Part shown: positions 1-7,198 of the stretch, one piece after another
How positions within the stretch are numbered: position 1 is the first letter of the stretch
Layout of the letters: each line of letters opens with the position of its first letter
Source of the DNA: an uncultured Bacilli bacterium
GTDB taxonomy: Bacteria > Bacillota_I > Bacilli_A > RF39 > UBA660
DNA: 17,020 nucleotides
Direction: 5' to 3'
NCBI GenBank assembly: GCA_947631345.1
Contig: CANRKW010000014.1
Location: 1-17,020 of the forward strand
Translations under genes and position numbers: made by a program
The notes under the pieces: model-generated
What the model saw: only the letters and a program-made list of their open reading frames with translations
Database searches by the model: none
What the model was told of the DNA's origin: nothing

Positions 1-196
1 AGGAAAAAATCGAAATTTACCGTAACTCTGACCTCCCCTATGTAAGTTAAAAGAAATAAATTTAAAATGTTTAAATGTTTAAGATCTCTATATAAACGAA
101 ATTTACCAATATTAAATGAATATATATAATTTTATTGCAATTTATGAAATACTTAAAATTACAAGTTTCTTGTAATTAGGGTAAATCTATTTAACG
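1..196. other. AT-rich non-coding stretch with a short direct repeat and a hairpin
   Basis: I see no supportable gene here. The 11-base word cgaaatttacc occurs at 11-21 and again at 97-107. A perfect 9-bp hairpin (aattacaag, loop ttt, cttgtaatt) lies at 157-177. No T-run follows it on either strand, so it is not a typical intrinsic terminator. The first 40 bases are less AT-rich than the rest and could be the end of something starting outside the window. The stretch directly precedes the GC-rich surface-protein remnant and holds stops in that remnant's frame (TAA at 182-184). Confidence 0.5.
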
Positions 197-427
197 GTGT
201 ATCTAGCCTCGCCTAGCGGCTGGTTTGGCTCCCACGCGTTCGTCTTCCGCGTGGGCGGTTCCGACGACCCGGGCAACTTGTTCGACGGCGGCGACGTCAA
301 CTACACCAATGCTGTTCGCCCCGTAATTTCTCTAAAATCTTGTGTTAAGTTAGATAAAGGTAATGGAGAATCAAATACACCATATGAATTTAGTATAGAT
401 GATACTTGTAAATCAACTGTAAATTAA
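197..427 (+). pseudogene. 3' fragment of a surface-type protein with a GC-rich variable-looking segment
   Basis: The frame opens only at 185, after TAA 182-184. The nearest start is GTG 197 with no ribosome-binding site at a usable distance, so this looks like the end of a longer gene that has been lost, or a silent cassette. The translation begins YLASPSGW, carries a Gly/Asp/Phe-rich stretch, then AVRPVISLKSCVKL and a polar tail ending DDTCKSTVN. The LASP start and VRPVISLK end resemble the C-terminus of large DUF6273/C-type-lectin-like gut Bacillota surface proteins; this is recognition by pattern, not by search. Codons from 206 to 322 are about 67% GC; 27 of 39 end in C and none in A. The tail from about 326 returns to host-like AT-rich codons. 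The base composition contrast is the odd feature. It may be a recombined or retroelement-diversified segment. Confidence 0.55.
203..325 (+). other. GC-rich, NNC-codon segment (candidate variable region)
   Basis: This stretch of about 120 bases has roughly two thirds GC in a window of about one quarter GC. It is in frame with the surrounding fragment and its edges are sharp. Most codons end in C (ggc, ttc, gac, tcc, gtc, cgc, cac, aac, tac), and only 14 of the 117 bases at 206-322 are A. Adenine-directed mutagenesis of AAC-rich template codons in diversity-generating retroelements yields such NNC codons. No reverse transcriptase or template repeat is visible in the window, so the assignment is only a hypothesis. 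Confidence 0.35.
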
Positions 428-433
428 CAAAAA

Positions 434-460
434 ACTGCAATATTTGCAGTCTTTTCTTTT
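434..460. terminator. Intrinsic terminator shared by converging genes
   Basis: Perfect 7-bp arms actgcaa (434-440) and ttgcagt (444-450) enclose a tat loop and are followed by a T-rich run. An A-rich run on the left side (429-433) lets it also serve the minus-strand exchanger gene, which ends at 459. Confidence 0.75.
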
Positions 461-1406
461 AAATAAATACAACTATATAATAAATTATAAAAAGTATTAA
501 CATTATAATACCTTCTATTCTTGTTATTTTCTTTGATGTTTTACTAAAAATATACAATATAATAGTAGATCCTATTAAAAATACTAAATCAATTATTTGA
601 AAACTTGAAGGAACAACACTTCCAAATAAAGCAACTGGTATACCTAAAACAACACAAATATTAAATATGTTACTTCCTATAATATTACCTACTAATAAAT
701 CAACTTCTTTCTTTTTTGCTGAAACAATAGTAGTAACTAACTCTGGAAGTGAAGTACCAAAAGCTATTATAGTTAAAGAAATAACTCTTTCACTTATACC
801 TATATTTCTTGCTATATCAGAAGCATTTGTAACAACAAAATTACTTCCTATAATTATACCTATTAAACCTATAATAATAAATATAATAGATTTTCCAATT
901 TTATATTTTGGCTTTTCTGTAAAAATCTCTTTCTTTTGTTTTGCTAAAGTAATTAAATAATAAAGAAAAATAGTAAAAAATAACAATATAACTATACCAT
1001 CTGATTTAGATATTTGATTAATTAAACCATTATCTAATTTAACATCTAAAAACAAAACAACAAGCAAAGTTGATATAAGCATAGTAATAGGAAGTTCCTT
1101 TTTAACAGTGTTATCTTTAATAAAAATCGGTGTAATAACAGAAGCTATTCCTAAAATTAAAAGAATATTTAATATATTACTACCTATAACATTACCTAAT
1201 ACCATATCAGTACTTCCCATCTTTAAAGCACTCATAGAAACAGCAAATTCAGGTAAAGAAGTACCAAAAGCTATAATAGTAAGTCCAATTAACATTTTAG
1301 AAACTTTGAAATTCTGAGCAGTACTACTAGCCCCATCAACAAAAACATCAGCCCCCTTTATTAGTAAAATAAAACCTACTACTAATAAAACAATATCTAA
1401 AAACAT
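459..1406 (-). CDS. Calcium/sodium antiporter, CaCA (YrbG-like) family
   Basis: Integral membrane exchanger of the Na+/Ca2+ superfamily, expected to move Ca2+ out of the cell against Na+ or H+. Two inverted alpha repeats carry the family signature: FGTSLPE near residues 47-53 with the upstream GADVFVDGA element, and a second FGTSLPE in the C-terminal half. Each is followed by a GN-IGSN-N motif (GNVIGSNILN and GNIIGSNIFN). Hydrophobic helices cover nearly the whole chain. The start chosen is the internal ATG at 1404-1406, giving 315 residues as usual for YrbG proteins. A strong AAAGGAGGT site lies just upstream of it (about 1409-1417), whereas the ATG at 1449-1451 adds 15 non-homologous polar residues. 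Transcribed divergently from the orphan gene at 1472. The ion specificity cannot be read from sequence alone. Confidence 0.9.
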   Translation of the reverse strand: MFLDIVLLVVGFILLIKGADVFVDGASSTAQNFKVSKMLIGLTIIAFGTSLPEFAVSMSALKMGSTDMVLGNVIGSNILNILLILGIASVITPIFIKDNTVKKELPITMLISTLLVVLFLDVKLDNGLINQISKSDGIVILLFFTIFLYYLITLAKQKKEIFTEKPKYKIGKSIIFIIIGLIGIIIGSNFVVTNASDIARNIGISERVISLTIIAFGTSLPELVTTIVSAKKKEVDLLVGNIIGSNIFNICVVLGIPVALFGSVVPSSFQIIDLVFLIGSTIILYIFSKTSKKITRIEGIIMLILFIIYYIVVFI

Positions 1407-1471
1407 ATCCACCTCCTTTAATAGTATATCATAAAATAAACATAAATTCATAAAATTATAAAGGGATTTAT

Positions 1472-1825
1472 ATGAATATAGAAATAAGAAGTTCTAAAGA
1501 AGTATATGATAAAGCATTATTAATAAGTGAAATAACTAAAAGAGAAGTAAAAACATTTGAAGAAGACTTACTAATAGATACAGATATTCTATTTATATGT
1601 ATAGAAAAAGTAGATTCATTAGTAAAAAAATTCATAGAAAATATAAATGTTATAGTAAAAAGAGTAGTAGTTATAAATACTTATAAAATCATTAATATAA
1701 ATTACTATATATTAAGAGAATTACTATTAGATAAAGGAATAGATATTAATAAAAGACTTTCTATAAATAAAGTGTTTAAAAGTAAAAGAATATCTAAATT
1801 TATAGAAAAAAGTCTAATATTTTGA
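1472..1825 (+). CDS. Uncharacterised 117-residue protein
   Basis: I do not recognise this gene. The product is rich in Ile, Lys and Glu with no Cys or Trp, no signal peptide and no clear membrane segment; alternating hydrophobic stretches (LFICIEKV, VIVKRVVVINTYKI) suggest a small cytosolic alpha/beta fold. ATG 1472 follows AAAGGGA at about 8 bases, a plausible ribosome-binding site. It is divergent from the exchanger gene with about 65 bases between starts. Its stop codon (1823-1825) lies inside the -35 element of the next gene's promoter, so the two are probably separate units. Codon use matches the neighbours, which argues for a real gene. Confidence 0.65.
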   Translation: MNIEIRSSKEVYDKALLISEITKREVKTFEEDLLIDTDILFICIEKVDSLVKKFIENINVIVKRVVVINTYKIININYYILRELLLDKGIDINKRLSINKVFKSKRISKFIEKSLIF

Positions 1826-1850
1826 CTTTATAATAGAATTAATATATACT
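1822..1850 (+). promoter_or_regulatory. Sigma-A-type promoter for the SDR gene
   Basis: TTGACT (1822-1827), 17-base spacer, TATACT (1845-1850). It lies 20 bases upstream of the SDR start and overlaps the stop of the preceding gene. Near-consensus, so confidence is good. Confidence 0.7.
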
Positions 1851-1869
1851 TTTTGTAGGAGGTATAAAT

Positions 1870-2613
1870 ATGTTTGATTTAAAAGAAAAGATAGTTATAA
1901 TAACTGGAGGTACAAGAGGAATAGGTCTAGAAACAGCAAGACTTTTCTATAAAAATAATGCTAATGTAGTAATATTTGGAAGTAAAAAAGAAAGTGTAGA
2001 AAAAAGTGTTAATAAATTAAAAGAAGAAGGAATATATATAGAAGGGTATTATCCTAATTTATTAGATTTTAATAGTGTTTTAGAAACTATTAATGAAATA
2101 TACAAAAAATATGGAAAAATAGATATACTTATTAATAATGCAGGTATAAGTGCAAGTAAAAAAATAGAAGAAACAAGTATAGAAGAATATGATAATGTAA
2201 TGGGAATAAATGTTAAAGCTATTTTTAATACTACTAAAGCAGTTGTCCCTTTAATGAAAGAAAATAAAGGTGGTGTTATTTTAAATACAAGCTCGATGGT
2301 AAGTCTTTATGGTCAAGCAAGTGGTGTAGCTTATCCTACTAGTAAATTTGCAGTAAATGGCCTTACTAAATCACTAGCCAGAGAACTTGCTCCTTTTAAC
2401 ATAAGAGTTAATGCAGTAGCCCCAGGTATTATAAATACTGATATGGTTTCTAATTTACCTAAAGAAGTAATTGAACCCTTAATTAAAACTATCCCACTTG
2501 GTAGAATTGGTGAAGCTAAAGATGTTGCAAATGCCTTTTTGTTTTTAGCAAGTGACAATGCTTCATATATAACAGGTGTAGTACTAAGTGTAGACGGATG
2601 TGCAAGAAGTTAG
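1870..2613 (+). CDS. SDR-family oxidoreductase, 3-oxoacyl-ACP reductase (FabG)-like
   Basis: Classical short-chain dehydrogenase/reductase of 247 residues, cytosolic and NAD(P)H-dependent. The cofactor-binding TGGTRGIG lies at residues 12-19 and NNAG at 89-92. The catalytic Ser142, Tyr155 and Lys159 are in the expected spacing (Ser-x12-Tyr-x3-Lys). The C-terminal VNAVAPGIINTDM and LASDNASYITGVVLSVDGG-like end (VDGCARS) match FabG and related sugar or steroid dehydrogenases. AGGAGG lies 7 bases before ATG 1870. No acyl carrier protein, fabD or fabF is adjacent, so it need not be the housekeeping FabG; a generic SDR on another substrate is equally possible. It has its own promoter at 1822-1850 and seems monocistronic, since the next gene also has a -10 element. 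Confidence 0.85.
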   Translation: MFDLKEKIVIITGGTRGIGLETARLFYKNNANVVIFGSKKESVEKSVNKLKEEGIYIEGYYPNLLDFNSVLETINEIYKKYGKIDILINNAGISASKKIEETSIEEYDNVMGINVKAIFNTTKAVVPLMKENKGGVILNTSSMVSLYGQASGVAYPTSKFAVNGLTKSLARELAPFNIRVNAVAPGIINTDMVSNLPKEVIEPLIKTIPLGRIGEAKDVANAFLFLASDNASYITGVVLSVDGCARS

Positions 2614-2654
2614 TGTAAAATTACAGTTTAACAATACAAAGTAAGAAATAAATT

Positions 2655-2663
2655 TGATATAAT
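2655..2663 (+). promoter_or_regulatory. Extended -10 promoter element for the nuclease gene
   Basis: TGA-TATAAT gives the TGnTATAAT extended -10 form, 19 bases before the nuclease start. No good -35 is present at 17 bases upstream, which is usual for extended -10 promoters. Confidence 0.55.
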
Positions 2664-2681
2664 ACTTCTAGGGTGTTTAAA

Positions 2682-3398
2682 ATGGAAAATAAAAATGTAA
2701 AAAAAGCTTTACTATCTATAATTGTATTTTTTGCTTTAATAATATTTTATGAATTTAATGATGAAATAAATATAACTTTAGCAAAACTAACTGGAACTTA
2801 TATCTCTTACAGTATTGATGAAGTACCAGAATATACTACAGAAGACTATGTAATAATAAATGACAACATACCTGATTTTACTTTAGAAGATTATGAAAAC
2901 TTTTCTTTCGAAGAGTATAGTGAATTAGATTACTTAAATAGATGTGGTAAAGCTTTTGCAAGCATTGGTAAAGAACTAATGCCAACAGAAGAAAGAGGAT
3001 CAATTGGTATGGTAAAACCAAGTGGCTGGCACACAGTAAAATATGATATAGTAGATGGTAAATACCTATACAATAGATGTCATTTAATAGGTTACCAATT
3101 AACTGGTGAAAATGCAAACACAAAAAACCTAATAACTTGTACAAGACAAATGAATACAGGCGCGATGTTAGAATTTGAAAACAAAGTAGCAGATTACATT
3201 AAAGAAACATCTAACCACGTATTATATAGAGTAACTCCAAAATTCTTAGGCGATAATTTAATAGCAAGTGGAGTACAAATAGAAGCAAGTTCACAAGAAG
3301 ATAAAGGAGAAAGCTTACATTTTAACGTATACATCTATAATGTACAAGATAATATAGAAATAGACTATAAAACAGGAGAAAGTAAACTAAAGGAATGA
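2682..3398 (+). CDS. Membrane-anchored DNA/RNA non-specific endonuclease (EndA/NucA-like)
   Basis: Probable exported nuclease of the beta-beta-alpha-metal family. ATG 2682 is preferred over GTG 2673 because AGGGTG then sits as a ribosome-binding site 6 bases upstream; this gives 238 residues. A hydrophobic segment near residues 8-24 (LLSIIVFFALIIFYEF) is a signal anchor, placing the enzyme outside the membrane. The active-site motif is NRCH at residues 131-134, the variant of DRGH common in Bacillota EndA-like proteins, with His134 as general base. It is followed by LIGYQLTGEN, the metal-binding Asn region NTKNLITCTRQMN, and the EFENKVADYI helix. EndA homologues degrade DNA at the cell surface, in some species during uptake; no competence genes are seen here. 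The zinc-ribbon gene follows after 6 bases, so the two are probably cotranscribed. Confidence 0.88.
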   Translation: MENKNVKKALLSIIVFFALIIFYEFNDEINITLAKLTGTYISYSIDEVPEYTTEDYVIINDNIPDFTLEDYENFSFEEYSELDYLNRCGKAFASIGKELMPTEERGSIGMVKPSGWHTVKYDIVDGKYLYNRCHLIGYQLTGENANTKNLITCTRQMNTGAMLEFENKVADYIKETSNHVLYRVTPKFLGDNLIASGVQIEASSQEDKGESLHFNVYIYNVQDNIEIDYKTGESKLKE

Positions 3399-3404
3399 TA
3401 AATA

Positions 3405-3830
3405 ATGGAAAAATTAATTAAATTTATGAAAAATAGATATGGAGTTGATAATTTATATAACTTCTTATTTTTACTAGTAATTATAATATTTATAATAGAT
3501 ATGTTTTTTCCTTTAAAAATACTATCTATTATAGAACTTATAATACTAATAATTATGATATATAGGGTATTATCTAAAAATATAACAAAAAGAAGAAAAG
3601 AAAATCAAATATATTTAGATATAAAAAATAACATAAAAAGTATATTTACATATAAAGATAAAGATTATATATATAAAAAATGTCCTAAATGTAAAACTAT
3701 ACTTAAATTAAAAAGACCTACTAAAATAGGTATAAAACATACTACTTGTCCAACTTGTAAAAAAAGAATAACAGCTTTAATACTAAAGAAAAGAAAAATA
3801 GAAATAATAAGAAAAAAGGTGAATAAATGA
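3405..3830 (+). CDS. Two-helix membrane protein with C-terminal zinc ribbon
   Basis: Product of 141 residues with no assigned function. The N-terminus FMKNRYGVDNLYNFLF is followed by two hydrophobic segments (about residues 20-37 and 40-54). A basic, cytosol-like stretch comes next, then CPKC and CPTC pairs (near residues 94-97 and 116-119) that should bind one zinc, and a very basic tail. The RYGVDNLYNFL start resembles a small conserved Bacillota membrane protein that I know only as hypothetical. Its stop overlaps the start of the metallophosphoesterase gene (ATGA, 3827-3830), so translation is probably coupled. The nuclease gene ends 6 bases upstream. The three genes may form an envelope or nucleotide-salvage unit, but this is inference from spacing only. 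Confidence 0.75.
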   Translation: MEKLIKFMKNRYGVDNLYNFLFLLVIIIFIIDMFFPLKILSIIELIILIIMIYRVLSKNITKRRKENQIYLDIKNNIKSIFTYKDKDYIYKKCPKCKTILKLKRPTKIGIKHTTCPTCKKRITALILKKRKIEIIRKKVNK

Positions 3831-4636
3831 TATTAATAATAATTTTAATATTAGGTTTTATTTATATATATTATGAATTAAATACATTAAGAGTAACTCA
3901 TTATAATATAGAAAGTTCTAAAATAAAGAAATTTAATAATTATAAAATAATTCAAATATCTGATTTTCATAATATAAAAAGTGTTAAATTAAAAAGTAAT
4001 ATAATAAATAATATAATAAAAGAAAAACCTGATATTATAGTAATTACTGGAGATATATTAAATAGTAGAAATGTTAATGTAAATATAACTTTAGAATTTA
4101 TAAAAAGACTTTTAGAAATAACTAAAGTATACTATGTAACTGGAAATCACGAAAGAAGAATAAGAACTTATAAAAGAATAGAAGAATCTCTAATAGAAAT
4201 GGGTGTTAATGTACTTAAAAATAAAAAAGAGATTTTGAAAAAAGATAATGAAATAATAGAATTAATAGGAATAGATGATAGTACATTTTTTAAAACTAAA
4301 AAAGAGTTTTATAGTACTTTAGATAATTTAATAGAGAATAATGATAATTACAAAGTTTTACTTTCTCATAAACCTGACTATTTTAAAGAATATGTAAAAA
4401 ACAATGTAGACTTAACATTATGTGGACACACTCATAATGGGCAAATTGCTTTACCTTTTATAGGGGGTATATATGCTCCTGGACAAGGACTTTTTCCTAA
4501 ATATTTATATGGATTATATAAAGAAGGTAATTCAAATATGATTGTCAGCGCGGGTATTGGAACAAGTAGTGTAAAAATAAGAACATTTAATAAGCCAGAA
4601 CTTGTAGTTATTCATTTAAAAAAGTTAAATAAATAG
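3827..4636 (+). CDS. Membrane-anchored metallophosphoesterase, YkuE/YaeI-like
   Basis: Calcineurin-like phosphoesterase of 269 residues. An N-terminal hydrophobic helix (residues 2-16) anchors it to the membrane. The dimetal site is complete: Asp46 and His48 in SDFHN, GD in VITGDI, GNHE in YYVTGNHE, the SHKPDY histidine, and GHTHNGQ. IGGIYAPGQGLFPKYLYG and SAGIGTSSVKIR match the YkuE/YaeI branch, whose members are membrane phosphoesterases; B. subtilis YkuE is cell-wall associated and some Gram-negative relatives act on UDP-diacylglucosamine. A Gram-positive cell has no lipid A, so the substrate here is unknown. Translation is probably coupled to the preceding zinc-ribbon gene by the 4-base overlap. 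Confidence 0.87.
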   Translation: MILIIILILGFIYIYYELNTLRVTHYNIESSKIKKFNNYKIIQISDFHNIKSVKLKSNIINNIIKEKPDIIVITGDILNSRNVNVNITLEFIKRLLEITKVYYVTGNHERRIRTYKRIEESLIEMGVNVLKNKKEILKKDNEIIELIGIDDSTFFKTKKEFYSTLDNLIENNDNYKVLLSHKPDYFKEYVKNNVDLTLCGHTHNGQIALPFIGGIYAPGQGLFPKYLYGLYKEGNSNMIVSAGIGTSSVKIRTFNKPELVVIHLKKLNK

Positions 4637-4657
4637 TAGAATAAAGATAAGTACATA

Positions 4658-4666
4658 TGCTATAAT
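4658..4666 (+). promoter_or_regulatory. Extended -10 promoter element for the CmpB-like gene
   Basis: TGC-TATAAT (TGnTATAAT), 20 bases before ATG 4687. No recognisable -35. It separates this gene from the preceding phosphoesterase unit. Confidence 0.5.
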
Positions 4667-4686
4667 AATTGTAGGAGAAAAAAATT

Positions 4687-5349
4687 ATGTATAAAGTTTT
4701 TGTTTGGATTTGCCTTTTTCTAATATATTCATTTTTAGGTTGGTTAGTTGAAAGTTTATATTGTTTCTTTCTTTCAAAGAAATTTGTAAACCGAGGCTTT
4801 CTAATTGGACCTGTATGTCCTATATATGGCTCTGGATGTTTATTGATACTGATATTTTTAAGTAAATATTCAGAAGATCCTTTTACATTATTTTGTATGT
4901 CTATTATAATATGTTCAATACTAGAATACTTAACTAGTTATGTAATGGAAAAGATATTTAAAACAAGATGGTGGGATTATTCAGAAAAGAAATTTAACTT
5001 AAATGGAAGAATCTGTTTAGAAAATATGATTATGTTTGGACTTCTTGCAATAGTGATAGTTTATTTAATAAATCCACCAATTGTAAGTTTAGTTCATTTA
5101 ATAGATCCAATGCTTTTAAAAATTGTTGTTTCTATATTATTAGTAATATTTATAATAGATTTACTTATATCAACTAAAATAATATATAATATAACAGGTG
5201 TAGGAGCAAGTGTACTAAAAGATTCAACTGGAGAAATAACAGCAAAAGTAAAAGAAGTATTAAGTAAAAAAGGCTTATTTACAAGAAGACTTGCTAATGC
5301 TTTTCCTAATTTTAAAATGAAAAATGTGTTTAAAAAGAAGAAGAACTAG
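4687..5349 (+). CDS. Putative ABC-transporter-type membrane protein (CmpB family)
   Basis: Integral membrane protein of 220 residues. The start FLIYSFLGWLVESLY, followed by VNRGFLIGPVCPIYGSG, is the signature of the family named ABC_trans_CmpB (putative ABC transporter type IV permease), widespread in Bacillota and without an established function. About five to six hydrophobic segments are visible, with a conserved WWDY-x6-FNLNGRICLENM loop in the middle. The C-terminal 50 residues are basic and hydrophilic. No ATP-binding partner gene is adjacent, so the transporter label should be read with caution. AGGAG precedes ATG 4687 at about 10 bases. It has its own promoter element upstream and a terminator overlapping its stop codon, so it is probably monocistronic. 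Confidence 0.82.
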   Translation: MYKVFVWICLFLIYSFLGWLVESLYCFFLSKKFVNRGFLIGPVCPIYGSGCLLILIFLSKYSEDPFTLFCMSIIICSILEYLTSYVMEKIFKTRWWDYSEKKFNLNGRICLENMIMFGLLAIVIVYLINPPIVSLVHLIDPMLLKIVVSILLVIFIIDLLISTKIIYNITGVGASVLKDSTGEITAKVKEVLSKKGLFTRRLANAFPNFKMKNVFKKKKN

Positions 5350-5370
5350 TTATAGATTTCTAGTTCTTTT
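5341..5370 (+). terminator. Intrinsic terminator overlapping the stop codon
   Basis: Nine-base perfect arms aagaactag (5341-5349) and ctagttctt (5360-5368) with a 10-base loop. The T-run is short (tttt). The left arm contains the TAG stop of the CmpB-like gene. Confidence 0.65.
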
Positions 5371-5441
5371 GTAATAAAAAATAGTGATTAATTATTAGCA
5401 ATATGATAAAATATATTCATATAAGAAAGGAGAAATGCCTT

Positions 5442-7070
5442 ATGAAAAAGTTACCATTTGGACAAGAAAACTTTAGAGATGTAATATTAAGTGATTATTA
5501 TTATGTGGATAAAACTAAATATATAGAACAAATAATAAATGATGGAGCAACATTTTTACTTTTTGCTCGTCCTAGAAGATTTGGTAAGAGTTTGTTTTTA
5601 TCTACATTAAATTATTTCTTTAATATAGAAAATAATAAAGAAAATAAAAAACTATTTAAAGGTTTATATATAGAAAAAAGTGATTGTTTTAAAGAAATGG
5701 GAAAATATCCAGTTATATATTTGAATTTTAAAGATTTAAAAAAGAATAGTTATGAAGAATTTTATAAAAAATTTGTAACATTAATTAGAATACTTTATAC
5801 AAAAAATGAATTTATAATAAATGTATTAAATGAAGGAGAAAAAAGAGATTTTATAAATATAAGAGATGGTCTTGGTAGTAAAAATAATTATACTGATAGT
5901 TTACTTTATTTAATAATTTGGTTAGAAAGGTATTATAAAGAAAGAGTAGTAATATTAATAGATGAGTATGATGTGCCTATACACGAAGGATACTTAAATG
6001 GTTATTATGACGAAGTAGTTGGTTTGATAAGAGAGTTTTTAAGTCCTTTAAAAGGTGAAAATAATATAAGACTTGTAGTATTTACTGGTGTACTTAGAGT
6101 AAGTAAGGAAAGTCTATTTAGTGATTTAAACAATATACTTGTTTATACAATGATGGATAAGGATTTTAGTGATACTTTTGGTTTTACTGAAAGTGAAACA
6201 AAAGAGTTTTTGGAAGATTATGGATTAAAACTAACGAAAGAAATAAAAGATTATTATGATGGATATAATATTAAAGGTGTTTCTTTATATAATCCGTGGA
6301 GCATAATTAATTATATTAAGAAAAAAGAATTACTTCCATACTGGGTAAATACATCTGGAAATGTTCTTATACAAGATTTAATTAGCAAAATGAAAGAAGA
6401 AAATAAAGCAAAAATATTTGATTTATTAGAAGGAGAAAGTAAAAACTTTAGATATAATGAAAAGCTAACATATAATGATTTTAATGAATATAACAATATA
6501 AATACAGCATTGAATTTACTATATGCAAGTGGGTATTTAACATATGATAAAACAGTAAATGATATGAATTATTATAAAATACCAAATAATGAAGTAAAAG
6601 AATCTTTAGCAGTAATAATGCAAAGAGCAATATTTAATGGAGATTTAACAGAAGAAGAAAATGCAAATTTTATAGAAAATATATTAAATAAAGATACAGA
6701 AAAAGTAGAAATATATTTAAATGAATTATTAAAAAGTTTGAGTTTCTTTGATTTAGTAAATGAGCAAAGTTATCATAACTTTATGTTGGGCTTACTATTT
6801 GCAGAAAGTAGAAAATACATAATAAAATCAAATAGAGAAAGTGGAACTGGAAGAAGTGACATAATTATAGAAGATAATAAAAGAGAAAGAGGAATAATAG
6901 TTGAGTTAAAAGTTGCAAAAAAAGAAAGTGAAATAAAAAGTAAAATTATAGAAGCAAAGAAACAAATAAAGAAAAATAAATATTTAGACGAACTTGAATT
7001 AGATAAAGTAAAAGATAAAAAAGAAATGGTAATAGTTTTCTATAAAAAGAAAGTTGTAGTAAATGGGTAG
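5442..7070 (+). CDS. AAA-ATPase-like / PD-(D/E)XK nuclease fusion protein, copy 1 (intact motifs)
   Basis: Protein of 542 residues of the family with an N-terminal AAA-ATPase-like domain and a C-terminal PD-(D/E)XK nuclease-like domain, abundant in gut anaerobes and with no settled function. ATG 5442 is preferred to 5403 because AAAGGAG lies 9 bases upstream and the family starts MKKLPFG. Visible: the N-terminal YYYVDKTKYIEQII element, a P-loop-like RPRRFGKS at 43-50, Walker B LIDEYD at 172-177 with the catalytic Glu175, and a sensor-like stretch FTGVLRVSKESLFSDLNN. The nuclease site is Asp473 (GRSDIII), then Glu488 and Lys490 in VELK. Every expected catalytic residue is present. The terminator at 7075-7107 ends it, and a paralogue follows. 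Roles in DNA processing, mobile-element biology or defence are all possible. Confidence 0.85.
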   Translation: MKKLPFGQENFRDVILSDYYYVDKTKYIEQIINDGATFLLFARPRRFGKSLFLSTLNYFFNIENNKENKKLFKGLYIEKSDCFKEMGKYPVIYLNFKDLKKNSYEEFYKKFVTLIRILYTKNEFIINVLNEGEKRDFINIRDGLGSKNNYTDSLLYLIIWLERYYKERVVILIDEYDVPIHEGYLNGYYDEVVGLIREFLSPLKGENNIRLVVFTGVLRVSKESLFSDLNNILVYTMMDKDFSDTFGFTESETKEFLEDYGLKLTKEIKDYYDGYNIKGVSLYNPWSIINYIKKKELLPYWVNTSGNVLIQDLISKMKEENKAKIFDLLEGESKNFRYNEKLTYNDFNEYNNINTALNLLYASGYLTYDKTVNDMNYYKIPNNEVKESLAVIMQRAIFNGDLTEEENANFIENILNKDTEKVEIYLNELLKSLSFFDLVNEQSYHNFMLGLLFAESRKYIIKSNRESGTGRSDIIIEDNKRERGIIVELKVAKKESEIKSKIIEAKKQIKKNKYLDELELDKVKDKKEMVIVFYKKKVVVNG

Positions 7071-7074
7071 AATG

Positions 7075-7107
7075 AAAAATCGGCAAATTTTATGAACCGA
7101 TTTTTTT
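7075..7107 (+). terminator. Intrinsic terminator of copy 1
   Basis: Nine-base arms aaaaatcgg (7075-7083) and ccgattttt (7097-7105) with loop caaattttatgaa and a T-run. The same stem and the same 13-base loop recur after copy 2. Confidence 0.85.
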
Positions 7108-7145
7108 CTACCTTTTTTACTAATTTAAAAAAAGTCACAAAATAG

Positions 7146-7174
7146 TTGACTATAAAAGAAAGAAAATATAAAAT
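7146..7174 (+). promoter_or_regulatory. Sigma-A-type promoter for copy 2
   Basis: TTGACT (7146-7151), 17-base spacer, TAAAAT (7169-7174), 25 bases before ATG 7199. Copy 2 therefore has its own promoter as well as its own terminator. Confidence 0.65.
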
Positions 7175-7198
7175 TATTATAGAAAAGGGGGAATATAA

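Noticed and set aside
157..177. Hairpin as a terminator of an upstream gene
   Set aside because: Perfect stem but no T-run on either side; kept only as an unexplained structure.
203..325. The GC-rich segment as a DGR template repeat
   Set aside because: A template should be rich in A (AAC/AAT codons); this segment is poor in A and in frame with a coding tail, so it would be a variable region if anything.
667..1317. Plus-strand open frames inside the exchanger gene
   Set aside because: They are shadows of the minus-strand exchanger, which has two complete family motifs and a strong ribosome-binding site.
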